Assembly: GCA_014871385.1 (NCBI GenBank)
Contig: CM026425.1
Coordinates: 10,081,105-10,145,104, forward strand
Direction: 5' to 3'
DNA length: 64,000 nt
Source: Ceratodon purpureus
Lineage: Eukaryota > Streptophyta > Bryopsida > Pseudoditrichales > Ditrichaceae
Shown: positions 23,452-34,862 of the stretch, one piece after another
Layout: each line of letters begins with the position of its first letter
Numbering within the stretch: position 1 is the stretch's first letter
Notes under the pieces: model-generated
What the model saw: the letters and a program-made list of their open reading frames with translations, nothing else
What the model was told of the DNA's origin: nothing
The model's database searches: none
Made by a program: the position numbers and the translations under genes

Positions 23452-26201
23452 ACTCTGCAATCAGCCCTGCCACTGTCATTGTAACATGCAGATCAGCTTG
23501 GCTAGAAATGAAATGCTCGTTAATAGTGACGAACTTCAGTTTCGGTATGTCTAATTTACCAACATGTTGCAACTTGTGATTTAGTTCGGATTTTGCCTCG
23601 GGACAGGCCTTGTTTGAGTTTGCGGCAATGATTTCCACCTTTTCTCAGGGTAGATTTTTTGTGAACTGTGCTGGGAAGCGCACTGGATTGAATTGGGGAA
23701 TCTTCCGCGAGTCATACTCTTGAGTTCTATCAACGAATTTCCTAATGCTTCTGTACTTGTTGCTTCTCATGTGAAAACCCTCATCAATGTGTGATATTTC
23801 GAGTTATGCGAACCCAGGCGGCAGGGTGCCCAAACTTACTCGAGAGTTGCTGCATGCTATTGGCCCATCAAGCAGTACACGAAACTTTGGAGTCAAGATT
23901 TGGTACTCGTAATTTAGGAAAGTTAAATGAGCCTTCAAGACGTTGCTAGGGTGAACGCACTAGGTAGTTAGGAAAACGCATTTCAGGTTCTTCAGGTTTC
24001 TTCATGTTTTCTCAAATTGGACATTGTTGTGATTGACCAGCTCATTTATTAATTGACTTGGTTTTTTGTTAAAAAACTGAGGTTGTGTTTGGTATTGAAA
24101 TATCAGACAAGGGAGGGGTGTACCACGATATCTTTAGGTTCTTGTTGGCTCTGTTATTGTTTATTTGAATTCTTCTTACAGCTTCATCATCTAAGGGGGT
24201 TTGGTTGGAATCTCACTGTCAAGTACTGGGACATCTGTAGAGATTTTAGATCTGTGTGGGTTGGGAGTCTGCCCTGATAGTGTAATACGTATTCACTTTT
24301 TTGTTTTCAGAAATATTAGTTACATATTCGGATTCTATGTTTCTTGCTGTTATGCAAGGTTATTGGGTTCGGATGAAAATTATATTACCGTATTCACGTC
24401 CTTAAACTGCTCACCTGCTTCGCCATATTGCTTGCTTAACGTGGTGGCTCCAGGATCAGTGCACACCTCAGAAGGTATACTGGGTGAAATGCACACTTGG
24501 GCCTACGTAGGTAGAACATGGCCCTGTGCACTTGGAGAACAATAAACGTCAAGTGAAACAATATTAATGAGTGATTTACAAGTATGACCATTCACCACAA
24601 CAGAAAATTACAATGACTCTTCAGAAGAGGATGGCAAATATCAGCGCATTACGGGATGCACTGCAGGAATAAGGTAGAAGCACCTTAACCTGCCAACGAC
24701 CCATTCCTGCCCCCTGTAATTTCAACTCAAAAGTGATTGGGATTGGGAGTGAACTTGAACTTGATCAGAACCTTACTAGAACTTCATTGGATCTAATAAG
24801 ATGGAACCAATGAAATGGAAGCATTGACAAGTTTTGTCTAGAATCTTCATAGTTCTTTCTTTTGTTTCTTTTGAGTAAGTCTACACTTTTTCGTACACTT
24901 CAAAGATTCATGTAAAATTGTTCCTCTGTCCCAAAATTCTGATTCCAACGCCAAGCACTTACTTTCAGAATTGTTAACACATTCATGATTTCACTTCATG
25001 CTCTTTGCCAGGTTACCAATTCCCTTGCACTGTCATGAGTAGGTGTTTCTACCTTAGACCACGATTTTGAGCAGTAACACACTATTGTCTCTCAAAAAAG
25101 AGGTTGGGATTATTTATGATCTTGAAGAACAAGTTTGTCGACCACCATTTGATGTTGATATTGCACCACCCTTCACCCTTTCCATCGAACAGACGTCCAA
25201 TTGCAGAAGCCCCAACCACAAGTCGTGTTGACAAACGGTTCCTCGGAGTGATAAAAAACATGAACAGTTGTTGCGGTCTTTGAATCAGTCGCGATTCATC
25301 GTGAGCCCTTGTTTGTGACTGCCATGTATATCACTCTCAAAGGCCACTCACAGCCGCTCCCAATACTAAGTCAATCCTCAGAACTTAACCCCACACCTTT
25401 TTAGAGTTACGTGCATTTGCAAACTCTCACCTGCTCATGTAAAATTTGTATGACAACCTTGAATGTTAGCCTCCGATCTATAAATTCTCAAACTGGGCTA
25501 GAAAAGAATTGAATTAACAAATTCTATATCATGCAGTTATCAATATATTATCATTTTTGAAGTCTGATAGTGGTGAACGTAGCAAGGTTTTAATTACGAG
25601 AGGTTTATGATAAAAACAATTGCTTGGTCAGTTTCTTCCTGGGCACTGCAAGAATGATAAGAATTCAGTTGCTTTCTGGCTTATTCAAATCCCGTATCTT
25701 TCCAACCATCCCTCATCCAGGCCCACACTGCCGTCCTCCCCAAAGCCCTACACTACAGCTCCCATGCACTTGGTGTTTCCTAGGCCCTTGACTAGTCTAC
25801 CCATCTTTCGTCCCCAACCGGCCTCGTACAGATTTTTCACGGATGTTGCAGGCTTGCCACTTCCATCACCAGCTCATGCCTCCCTCCCATTCCAGTTCGG
25901 CAGGGGAACAATTGCTAGGTTCAGACTTCAGAGAGCTTCCATTGATGCTCACCTTGTTCTGCAAATTTATGGTAGTTGTCTGATTTTTCATGTCATTGAG
26001 ATTGGGCCTGGATTTTTTTTCTGAGGAATTTGCACAGCGATTGATGCTCAAAATTCAGCTTGAAGTTAGGGACATCGGGTTAGCAGATTGCTGAAGAAAG
26101 GATCATAGTTCATAGAAGCAATTTTTAGTTTTACAAGGTGATCTTGGCTACGTGCATATCGTAGAGCTGTAAGGAAAGTGATCTTAGACACTGAAGCGAG
26201 A
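23452..26201. other. Intergenic and UTR sequence
   Basis: Bases to ~24000 probably include the F-box/LRR 3' UTR. Nothing coding is recognised from 24 to 25.6 kb. A plus-strand open frame at 25620-26024 has Pro/Ser-rich, low-similarity content and may be 5' leader of the small membrane-protein gene at 26202. Confidence 0.35.
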
Positions 26202-26486
26202 ATGTATAACGAGGATTATTACTCCACACAGTCCCAGCAGAGACGAACCATGTCAAGGCCCGGCATGGCCATGGCCAGCATCTTGGAAGGCTTCGACGGC
26301 GAGCATTTGGTGTTGTGTCTGGTGTCAGCCATGGTCGTGTACGCTGCAGGCTACATCATTGCACGACTGTTCTTCAGCGGCATCATGTTCTTCCTCTCGG
26401 TGGCTCTCATCGTCTTCTTGGTCATGCAGGTCGTTGATGGAGTGGATTCCAGCGTTGGTGCTGCCAAGTACCGTCACACATACTGA
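26202..26486 (+). CDS. Small two-helix membrane protein, 94 aa, unknown function
   Basis: I do not recognise the family. The protein starts MYNEDYYSTQSQQRR, a polar, tyrosine- and arginine-containing head. It has two hydrophobic stretches, residues ~41-62 (LVLCLVSAMVVYAAGYII) and ~64-84 (LFFSGIMFFLSVALIVFLVM), parted by a single Arg. It ends with a short polar tail, AAKYRHTY. A short basic head and a tight hairpin suggest a tail- or hairpin-anchored endomembrane protein; that is inference. ATG at 26202 is the first Met. Codon use is GC-richer than the flanks, which supports it being a real gene. It appears to be a single exon. Confidence 0.65.
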   Translation: MYNEDYYSTQSQQRRTMSRPGMAMASILEGFDGEHLVLCLVSAMVVYAAGYIIARLFFSGIMFFLSVALIVFLVMQVVDGVDSSVGAAKYRHTY

Positions 26487-28331
26487 GCGTGGTTATCAAT
26501 CATGAATCGGTTCTGTTATATTACCAGTAGTGATGCCGAAGAAGATCAATGTTATAAACTTCCACTGACTTAGTGGGCCGGCCTTGTGATGCCGTATACC
26601 TTAGTCCGGAATCATTTTTCAACATATGCCCCATATGAGCTTGCCCTACCTGATGTTTCTTCCAAGGCATTTCTATGTAGATTTGGGCAGATGAGCTTTT
26701 TTTTTCCTTTCCTGTATGGATCAAGGTATAAGTATATATGAAAGTAGTGTGACCAAATCAAACATCCAAACTTCTTTCGCTGATGCTTGAATTGATACTT
26801 GGAATACAAGTGATTTGGATTGTTATGGTTTTTGCAACATATTCCCAGCACATGTAAAACTCTGTTTGTGATTCAGCTGTTTGTAGAAACATGCAGTTCC
26901 TGATACCTAGAGCATGTAAACTCTTTACAGTTTCATAATTTTGTGAGTTCATTAGTGCACAATGAATTAATACGAGAAGTATTGATTAATTAAGGAATCG
27001 TAGTGCTGAAATACTGGCCCATCCGAACATCATCATTCCCATTTATACGATGGAACGAATAAACCAACAATTCCAAGATGAGCTAGTTGGAAGAAACCCA
27101 TAGGTAGATTAATCGATTATCACACAAAGGGCAACTTGCAGCTTCCATTTCCCAACTCTAGCAGAAATCAGATGCCAAGAAAACACAACTGACACCACCC
27201 ATTTCGGAGAGACTTCGATATAGAACTGCTCCTTCCCATTTAGTAACACGAACGACATGATGCATAGTCTCTGCTTAGCATTAGTAGTGCTTAAGCAGAG
27301 ACTCAGTGCCTGGCTTATAATCACCAAGTTTACAATTTAGTTTTATCCATAAACACACACAGATGTGTGCATGCAGTGATTATCTCTCCATCTGCCTCTA
27401 GATTCATCTCTCACAGATTATCCATTCTTGACACACGTCTGTTCGGAATATTCATCGGCCGTCTCCAAACTTAGCTCACACAAACTACCTTAAAATTGGC
27501 ATCATTCTCCTTTTCCGATTACAAGGCTCACATGAGAAGGATCATTCTCCATCTCCTCCAAATTCAAAACCCGGAAGCTATATTATACAGATCCAACAGT
27601 CATGTTTAGAACAAGACACACCCCAAATATTGTGCACCTTGCACCAGCCGCTAAACTGTTTGGATGTAGCGCTTGAAAAAAACAAAACAGAAAAATCCCA
27701 AACTGGCTGCTCATTCGCAACAAACAGGCAGCCGCAATCTGTAGACAAGAATCAGCCATTTTAATTGCCAGCTCCAAGTGGACAAACAAAATTCCAGAAC
27801 TTCATGTTCCTCAAACTCATGCTATTTTTAAATATTAACCTTCTGCAATTTGCCGAAATGACCATTGTCCACTGTTGCAAACTTCCAGTGTGCAACTCTC
27901 ATGTCATGGCCTTGCTTCAATCAACACTTCCAAGTTCCAATGGGCAGCTCAGCTCCTCCAACACATTGGTTTCTGTTTTTGTAATAATTTTTTTGTATTA
28001 TTTTGTAGTTTTTGTTTTGTTTTTGTACATGAATAGAGGACCACTTTTGTGACTAGAGTTTTGTGTTTGCAAAAATGGATTTTGGCATTTATAGAGGAGC
28101 AATTAGCTGGTGAGGAAGGAATTAGTTCGTCTTACATGCCTGGATTTGGGATTTGGGATTAGCCTGGTGGCAATGGAATTGCTGTCTTTGCACAACAGCA
28201 CACGCTCACAGCAACCGTTGTCTGAATGTTGTAAGTGCAGTTTACTGTGCACAGTTACTGGAATTCAGGGTTAACAGTTTGTTCAATCTTGCCTTAGAAA
28301 TGACAGTTTTGGAGTGTTTTTTGTGAGAATT
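26487..28331. other. 3' flank and gene-free DNA with one hairpin
   Basis: I see no gene. At 27266-27303 a ~15-bp stem (AGTCTCTGCTTAGCA and its complement with one extra A) surrounds a ~7-base loop. It could be a small inverted repeat or a structured transcript end. Confidence 0.35.
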
Positions 28332-28804
28332 GGGCCCTCTTTACACTAGAAACGAGAAGACCAGGAGAAAATTAGCCAAGGGCCACAGCCCATTCTTGAA
28401 AAGACCAACTCTAAATTTGACGTCCTTTGGATATAGTGTAAAGTGAGAAGGGGCCTACAAACATGTGCTGAAATTTTTAATACATTTTCTAATGTAGGGT
28501 TATGAAAAAATATTTAAAAAACGGAAATGATTGGCTATGAGAATTTTGGCCATATGGTCCCCAGATTTTTAGTCAGGCCCACCTCTTTAGGTGGGCCTAA
28601 CTAAAAATTTGGGGGTCTTCAAAAATTTGCCTTTTTGTTGCCACCAAGGACAAAAGTGTTGTCCATGTCATTTTCTCCTCTCCTTGTCCCTTGGGCTGAA
28701 ATTTTAGGTGTAAAGTGGCATTTCTTCCTCCTCTCAATTCCTACGCATGTGATTGGCTGAAATTTCTTTTATGACGGCCTCTCGCCTCTAGTGGAAAGGG
28801 GCCC
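28332..28804. mobile_element. Foldback-like element, 473 bp, with central hairpin
   Basis: Outer ends GGGCCCTCTTTACACTAGAA and the complement of the right end (GGGGCCCCTTTCCACTAGAG) agree over ~30 bases with several mismatches. Near the centre, 28558-28615 is an almost perfect hairpin with ~27-bp arms and a ~4-base loop, built around AGGCCCACCT. Nested inverted repeats suit a foldback or MITE element. No target duplication was identified. Confidence 0.6.
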
Positions 28805-30003
28805 TTGGTATGGGCTGATTAGGGAATAATGAACCCATGTTGGGTCGTTGGGTACTTTTGCCTCTTCAAATCTGAATCTTAAAAACAACAGGTAAATAAA
28901 TAAAATGAAATATTTTAAGGGTCCAAAGCTTTTCTCTCTTAAAATCATATTTTTCTCTAAAATTATGAAAGTTAAAATATGTGTAGTCTTGGCTTGGCCA
29001 AACTTATTATGATATTAATTCACAAATGGTCTTTAAAAGTGCAAGGGCACATATTAAAGCAAGGATGAAAACTTAAGAATATCATTTTTGGTATGATTTA
29101 TTATTTTAAAAACTTTAAGCACATGAAACTTTAAACATGTTGATATTTTGTTTGTAGTCCAATTTAGAAATGATATTTAACAACATATTTGAGATCTTGT
29201 ATTATAATATTGATGATGGCATTTTCTGGTTTAAATTTCAAAGTCAACAACTTTCATTTATAAATTGTTTCAAAGTAGTACTTTATAATGGTTTTCTTAT
29301 TTTTATTTTTATTTTGAAGATACTTTTGGACGCACGGGGGTTAATATACATATTAAATCTTTAAAATCTATGGTACACAAAATCACATCCACAAATTACA
29401 ATTTTTTAAAACTTCATTCTTTAAGGATTATATTAAAATTTATTCAAAAATTAATAAGTAGTATAATCTGAACATACAACATGTATGTAATTTTACATAT
29501 TTACAATACAAACCAAGCTTGAGGTACTATTTACTTTGCCGCCTTTTGAAACCTATGTTTTTAAAGACTAAATAAATATAAAAAAATTATAACATTGTAA
29601 ACTAAAGTATATGAAGCTTAGCAAAAACTTTCTTTTGTTATAAAATTTAATTATATACCATTTGTATATCCATGCCTCAAAAGCCTTTGTATTCCTAGTG
29701 ATGTTATTGACATTGGACTCCATTTCCATATTAAAATTTTAATGTTTATTATCAATATTTATAAAAATAAGATTAAAAAATGATTTGTAACAATATGATT
29801 ATCTTGAATAAAAGTATAGTTGGCATATAGTTGTTGTTGTTGACAAACTACCTTACGTTGATAGTAAGTTTGTTTTTAAATGATTCTAAAAAAAACAAAA
29901 ACAATCGAAATTATTTAGGATGAAAAAACCAAAAATATGAAAATTTATTTTATCCAATATTTGTCTATTTTATACCCCATAATTATATTTTTAGTGATTT
30001 AAA

Positions 30004-30037
<34 letters not shown>

Positions 30038-30940
30038 TAAAGAACTTAATATTTGATATATGAACCTCATTTTTCCAAAAAATATAAATATTCGTTTAAC
30101 ATGGGTGAACAAATTTGCTATTAATGTACGACATGTGTTTATATTATGATGTTACTTTTAAGTTTTTGGGTTCATCTTCAAAGATGGTATTTATTAAAAT
30201 CATATTTGAATAAATATATGCACAATTCACATCATAAATGCATTCATATTATTTTTTGAAAAATATTGAAAATCCTAAAAATCAAAAAAAATCTTCAAAT
30301 TTTAAATGTTCTTAGGAAGCAAATTTTTAACCTAAAACTAATAGTTGATGGAAAATATTTTGGCACGTTATAAAACTTGATATATTTACGTGAATATTCT
30401 TAAAAAATACTCTAATAGACTAAAGATATTAGTTTTTTAACGATTAAAATTATTAATTTAAGTTATCTTAAGTTTTTATTTATTTTTATTTTTATTTTTA
30501 TTTTTTGCATTAGATAAAATTATTTAGATTGTTTTTTATAAGACAAATGAAAGGAATTTTAGAGATTAAGAGGTTCATATAATTTGTGTAGTACCTCATC
30601 TATAATTATAATGCAATTTTATGATTTTATATAGAATATGACAATTAAATATTAATAATCTCACATGTCTTGCATTGACCTTGTTGCTACAATGGATCAC
30701 AATTTCATTAGACCACCGCAAGAAAAGGGAGCTGGATCGGAGGGAAAGGAAGACTATAAATTTTAGTTGGAAACCTTACTGAGTTGGAGGGCATTCCTTG
30801 CCCAACAATATCATTGAGACTTCTACTATGAGCTCATGTTGATTGCACATTAAGCCACGTAAGAAAAAGTAAGTACCTCTTCTTCACCTAATTCTTTTGT
30901 AATTATTATCTTTGGTTTGATGTTTTTCTTGACTTCTAGT
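28805..30940. other. Very AT-rich gene desert with 28-base poly(A)
   Basis: No coding frame is convincing. A run of 28 A lies at ~30009-30036 and a TTTTTA microsatellite at ~30475-30506. Bases ~29880-30130 resemble the diverged tandem units at 32.6-33.15 kb, ending 'aatattcgttt...gg-gaac...tttgctat'. This is probably old transposable-element debris. Confidence 0.45.
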
Positions 30941-31001
30941 ATCATATAATGCACTTTCTAGATCATATAATGCACTTTCTAGATCATATAATGCACTTTC
31001 T
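30941..31001 (+). repeat. 21-bp tandem repeat, ~3 copies
   Basis: The unit ATCATATAATGCACTTTCTAG starts at 30941, 30962 and 30983; the third copy is cut short by two bases. The copies are identical, indicating recent slippage. Confidence 0.9.
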
Positions 31002-32583
31002 TATCGTAAGACTAAGTTGAAAGGCGTGCAGCTTCTCAGTAGAGTCCAAGAATCTTGCTAATAAACATTATATTATTTCTTTTTAAAATATTTAAAATCT
31101 TTAAAACCAAAACATGCTTTATGGGGCAAAAATTTGCGTTTTAGCTGTAATTGGTCAGACATGTGGTAACATTAAATTGACATTAGAGGAGAAAAGGCAT
31201 TATACAAGTAAAGGGAAGAGAGGGACGTTTCGACCATGCATCATGATGAAAAGTGCTCAAGAGTGGAGAACTTGTTATGTTTTATCCATAGCTTCATTTG
31301 GAAACAAGTTAATTGGTGATCCTGACCTTTTCTCTGAAGTAAGTAAAAAGAATTTATATTGCTCGTGGATCCCAATCGAACCACTCTATGAGAAAGATAA
31401 AACACTCTATGGATTATTTGAATCCATCAACGTTTAAAATCCGCTTGAATCGCATAGCTATGCTTCATTGTTCGAATATCAGCTGATGAATATACATGTT
31501 AAAGATCTTCCAGATAGATTTAAGAGTAATTGTAGTCTGACAACTACCTATGCACAAACCAAGAAGATTATAAGTGTCTCAACAAGCTTGCAATTTGAAC
31601 AGCCAAACACGTTTTTTTGTGTGTGGATACTTACAAATGGAAACTAAACATAATCGACATTTGTATGTAACTTTGTTATTTTATGTAATCAATATCATGT
31701 TAAAAACATAAATCTAAAGAACATATTTGCTTGAATACACTTTCAAAAGAGTTGTCCTTTTCATTGTACGAGCATATTATGTATATTTTAAAATACAAAA
31801 TAACATAGAAGTACACCATTCAAATTAATCAATAAGTAAATATCATGCTTTTAAAATAGGTCCTGAACTTTCTATGTAAATTTGAACGAAAATAAAAATA
31901 GTAGATCCTGTAATTAAAAGATATAGCATTTTATTCCTAAAGCTCAACAAAGACCAAAATGATCCATAAGACTATTTTGGATGAGATTTTAGAGATAGAA
32001 ATTGTTTTGGAGGATTTGAAGAATTTTATTGATTTCTGGAGTATCTGAAGATTTTGCTATTTCAAAATGAAGATTAAGACAATCAAAGTTTGAATTATAG
32101 TGGAGCAAAAAAATTATTCAACATTTGTGTTGCCTCAGAAAATTATTATTTTAAGAAACTACTAATGTTCTAAATATCATGTTTTACACATTTTTAAATT
32201 TTTTTTTGATTTTATTTTTCTACAAACGCAACTTATGAGGTAAAGATATCACGAAAAGAATCAAGTATTAAAGATAGAAATTGAAATTAAACCACCTCAA
32301 AACTATTTGGCAAGATCAAATATAATCTATGAATTTCAAATTGTATGGATTATTTCCAATCACCACGATTCTCATTTTCTTGTTTGCAATAAATATTTGT
32401 AAAAGTCATATATTATAACACATCTAAGTCCTTTTGGGTTGAAGACTATGTTCACATCCTCTTGACAATTGAATAAAAGAATAGGACATAACAACTTTGT
32501 ATGTAATTGTTTTGATTTTTTTTTTCCAAGACAAGTATTGGCATTGTCATCACTGAGAATAAGAAAATTCCTTAAGCACCATA
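31002..32583. other. AT-rich DNA with one unassigned open frame
   Basis: A plus-strand frame at 31114-31437 (107 codons) is longer than expected in such AT-rich DNA and reads like protein in part (RPCIMMKSAQEWRTCYVLS, LYEKDKTLYGLFES). I recognise no family. It could be one exon of a gene or of a decayed element. Confidence 0.35.
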
Positions 32584-33150
32584 GCAAGTTTGTCCAAAAG
32601 CAATTCTACAAATAAAAACGTAAAAAATAGAAAATGATAAAAATAAATAAACAAAAATAGAAAAACATAATTTTTGTAAGATTTTGTATTTTTGAGCCAT
32701 ACAAGGGTCATTTTTAATGATTCATTTTTGCTAAATAAACAAAAATCAGGAAATTCAAGTTTTGAAAGGCCAACCTTATTTTCTCAAAAACAATAAACAC
32801 TCTTGCAGCTAGTGGCAAACTTGATATGGTGCTACTATAGACAAAAGAAAAAGCCATGGCACCTTCAACCTATCGTAGGACCATAGGAGGTTTATTCAAA
32901 AACAATTCTAAAAATAAAATAAAATAAAAATAAAAATTTATGAAAACAAAAAAAGAAAATAAAACAAAAATATTTTTTTACAATATTTTGTTATTTCTAA
33001 ACCATTTAAGGTAATTTTTACCAATTTGTTTACTAAAAAACAAAAATCAAGAAATTTGGTTTTTAATATACAAATTTTATTTTTTCAAAAAATAAATAAA
33101 ATATTCGTTTGCCAGGTGGCGAACCTGCTATGGTGTTACAGTATACACAT
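32584..33150 (+). repeat. Diverged tandem duplication, ~300-bp unit
   Basis: Unit 1 (~32584-32860) and unit 2 (~32888-33150) share an order of motifs: GTTT-TCCAAAAGCAATTCTA / GTTTATTCAAAAACAATTCTA, an A-rich run, 'gtaagattttgt' / 'acaatattttgt', 'acaaaaatca-gaaatt', then 'agtggcaaacttg-tatggtg' / 'ggtggcgaacctgctatggtg'. A third, older copy is likely at ~29880-30130. Confidence 0.55.
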
Positions 33151-34642
33151 GGTCTGTCTACAGCTCCTTCCATGGTCTGATCATGAAGAGGCTCCATTGA
33201 TCTCTCTCTTTCTAGGCACAAACCAGGCGGCTCTCTCGCACCAATTCCTGACCAAATCCCATCCAACCCGACCTCAACAACAACTCCACCTCAATGTTGA
33301 CACATTCTGCAACATTCAATCATGCTCAGAAACTTGCACACACACACAGAGTCTGTCAAGTTTAATGCTTGCAACCACCTCACCGTCCTGTGCAATCAAT
33401 GTTTGATGACACAGAGACGTGCACTAAACCCCGGGTTTTCTATCTGATTAGCAAACACATCAGCTTTAATAACAATTTTAGGTTCCTAGTATCACTCCAT
33501 CCCCCCGTGCCATGGCCTCCAGGCGTCAGGTAGTTGCAGGCTTCAGGAACTAAATTCAAGCTCATGTTTCACTTTAGGGGGTCGGAGAAGGAGATGCATC
33601 AGCACTTGGTTAACCAGTAAGTGCCACCAACTTACAGTACCTCAATTGCAATAATCCAATTGTGATATGTGATACATCAATTGTGTTAAAATTTTAAGCC
33701 AACCTGCTGATCTTCAGGCTTTCAGATTCATGAATTTTGTGAGGGGGCTATGGCTTTGCAGTCAGAAAATGGGGAGGGAGCTCACATGGGAATCGGGGAG
33801 AATATTCCAAATTGGAATGGGGGCAATGATGGCAGCCTGATTAAAATGGGGGAGTATTACTTCCACCGAAGACTGATACTGACCCCCACGTGGAGGAGGG
33901 CCTTGCAGAACGCAGATGGAGTTGCCTGCATATACACAAGTTGGTGAAACCAAATCTTCACCCGGCATTCTTAGCAACTGGGATTAATGGCCTTGCACCT
34001 AATTACACCCAACCCCTCCGCAGTCATTGGTGGCACCCATGCAATATTTAGCCCAGAGCGTGCCTTCAACTCCCCTGCAAACAATAGTTCCAGAGTCACT
34101 GTTCTCCTGCGCAACCATAACCCAATTTTGTAGAAGCTCTAATCAAGAGTGTTTGGTAGGTGCCATATCTCCTCAGCTACACAATATGGGGTGCCCATGT
34201 AAACTGGTGTAAAATATACATTCTCCGGTTTAACCGTATCGATTCATCTCTGAGTTGGTGCACAGGGAGTAATTGTGTGTAGAAGGGGAGATATTGCATC
34301 AAGTTGATGGTATGGTGTGGAATATTTGGGGTGGTTAGAATTGAAGTTTAAACTGTTCCCATGCTTATAAGTCCTACGTGTTTCTCATGAATAGAAAGTC
34401 AAGCTCATGCTGCCCATCAATGGAACTACAGTAATTTGAGGGTCTCTCACATGGGGAATTGAAAGAGAATTTACGAAAAGGATAGTTGACAGCCAATAAC
34501 GAATGGTGAAGTGATTTCACACACTGGAGCCATTTAGTGCCGAGATTAATTGAAGCTTGTGTGTGGATGGGCCTTTTAAGTGGGGCCAGGAGCTACATAA
34601 CCGGCTTACCACAACAGATTTACATAGCCGGCTTGTAAATTA
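33151..34642. other. Gene-free stretch
   Basis: Short open frames (33026-33406, 33750-33947, 34027-34212, plus strand) resemble no known protein. Nothing else could be supported. Confidence 0.3.
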
Positions 34643-34862
34643 CAGTTGCAGACCACAAGAGAACAAATTTTTCTTCTGCTGACCTGGCTTGCTTACTTCC
34701 AAAAGAGAACAAATTACTTCAGTTGCAGACTACAAGAGAACAATTTTTTTCTACTGCTGACCTGGCTTGCTTGCTTCCAGAAGAGAACAAATTTACTTCA
34801 GTTGCAGATTGCAAGAGAACAAATTTTTCTACTGCTGACCTGGCTTGCTTGCTTCCAAAAGT
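34643..34862 (+). repeat. 77-79-bp tandem repeat, ~2.8 copies
   Basis: Units start at CAGTTGCAGA (34643, 34720, 34799). Each carries AAGAGAACAA twice and CTGACCTGGCTTGCTT once. Copies differ by a few substitutions and 1-2-base indels. A plus-strand frame runs through all three but shifts between copies, so it is not conserved coding sequence. Confidence 0.9.

Noticed and set aside
31114-31437. Real gene of 107 codons
   Set aside because: No family resemblance, no flanking gene signals that I could pair with it, AT-rich surroundings; left as unassigned.
34643-34862. CRISPR-like array
   Set aside because: Units are contiguous tandem copies without unique spacers, in plant DNA; the same holds for 61808-61983.
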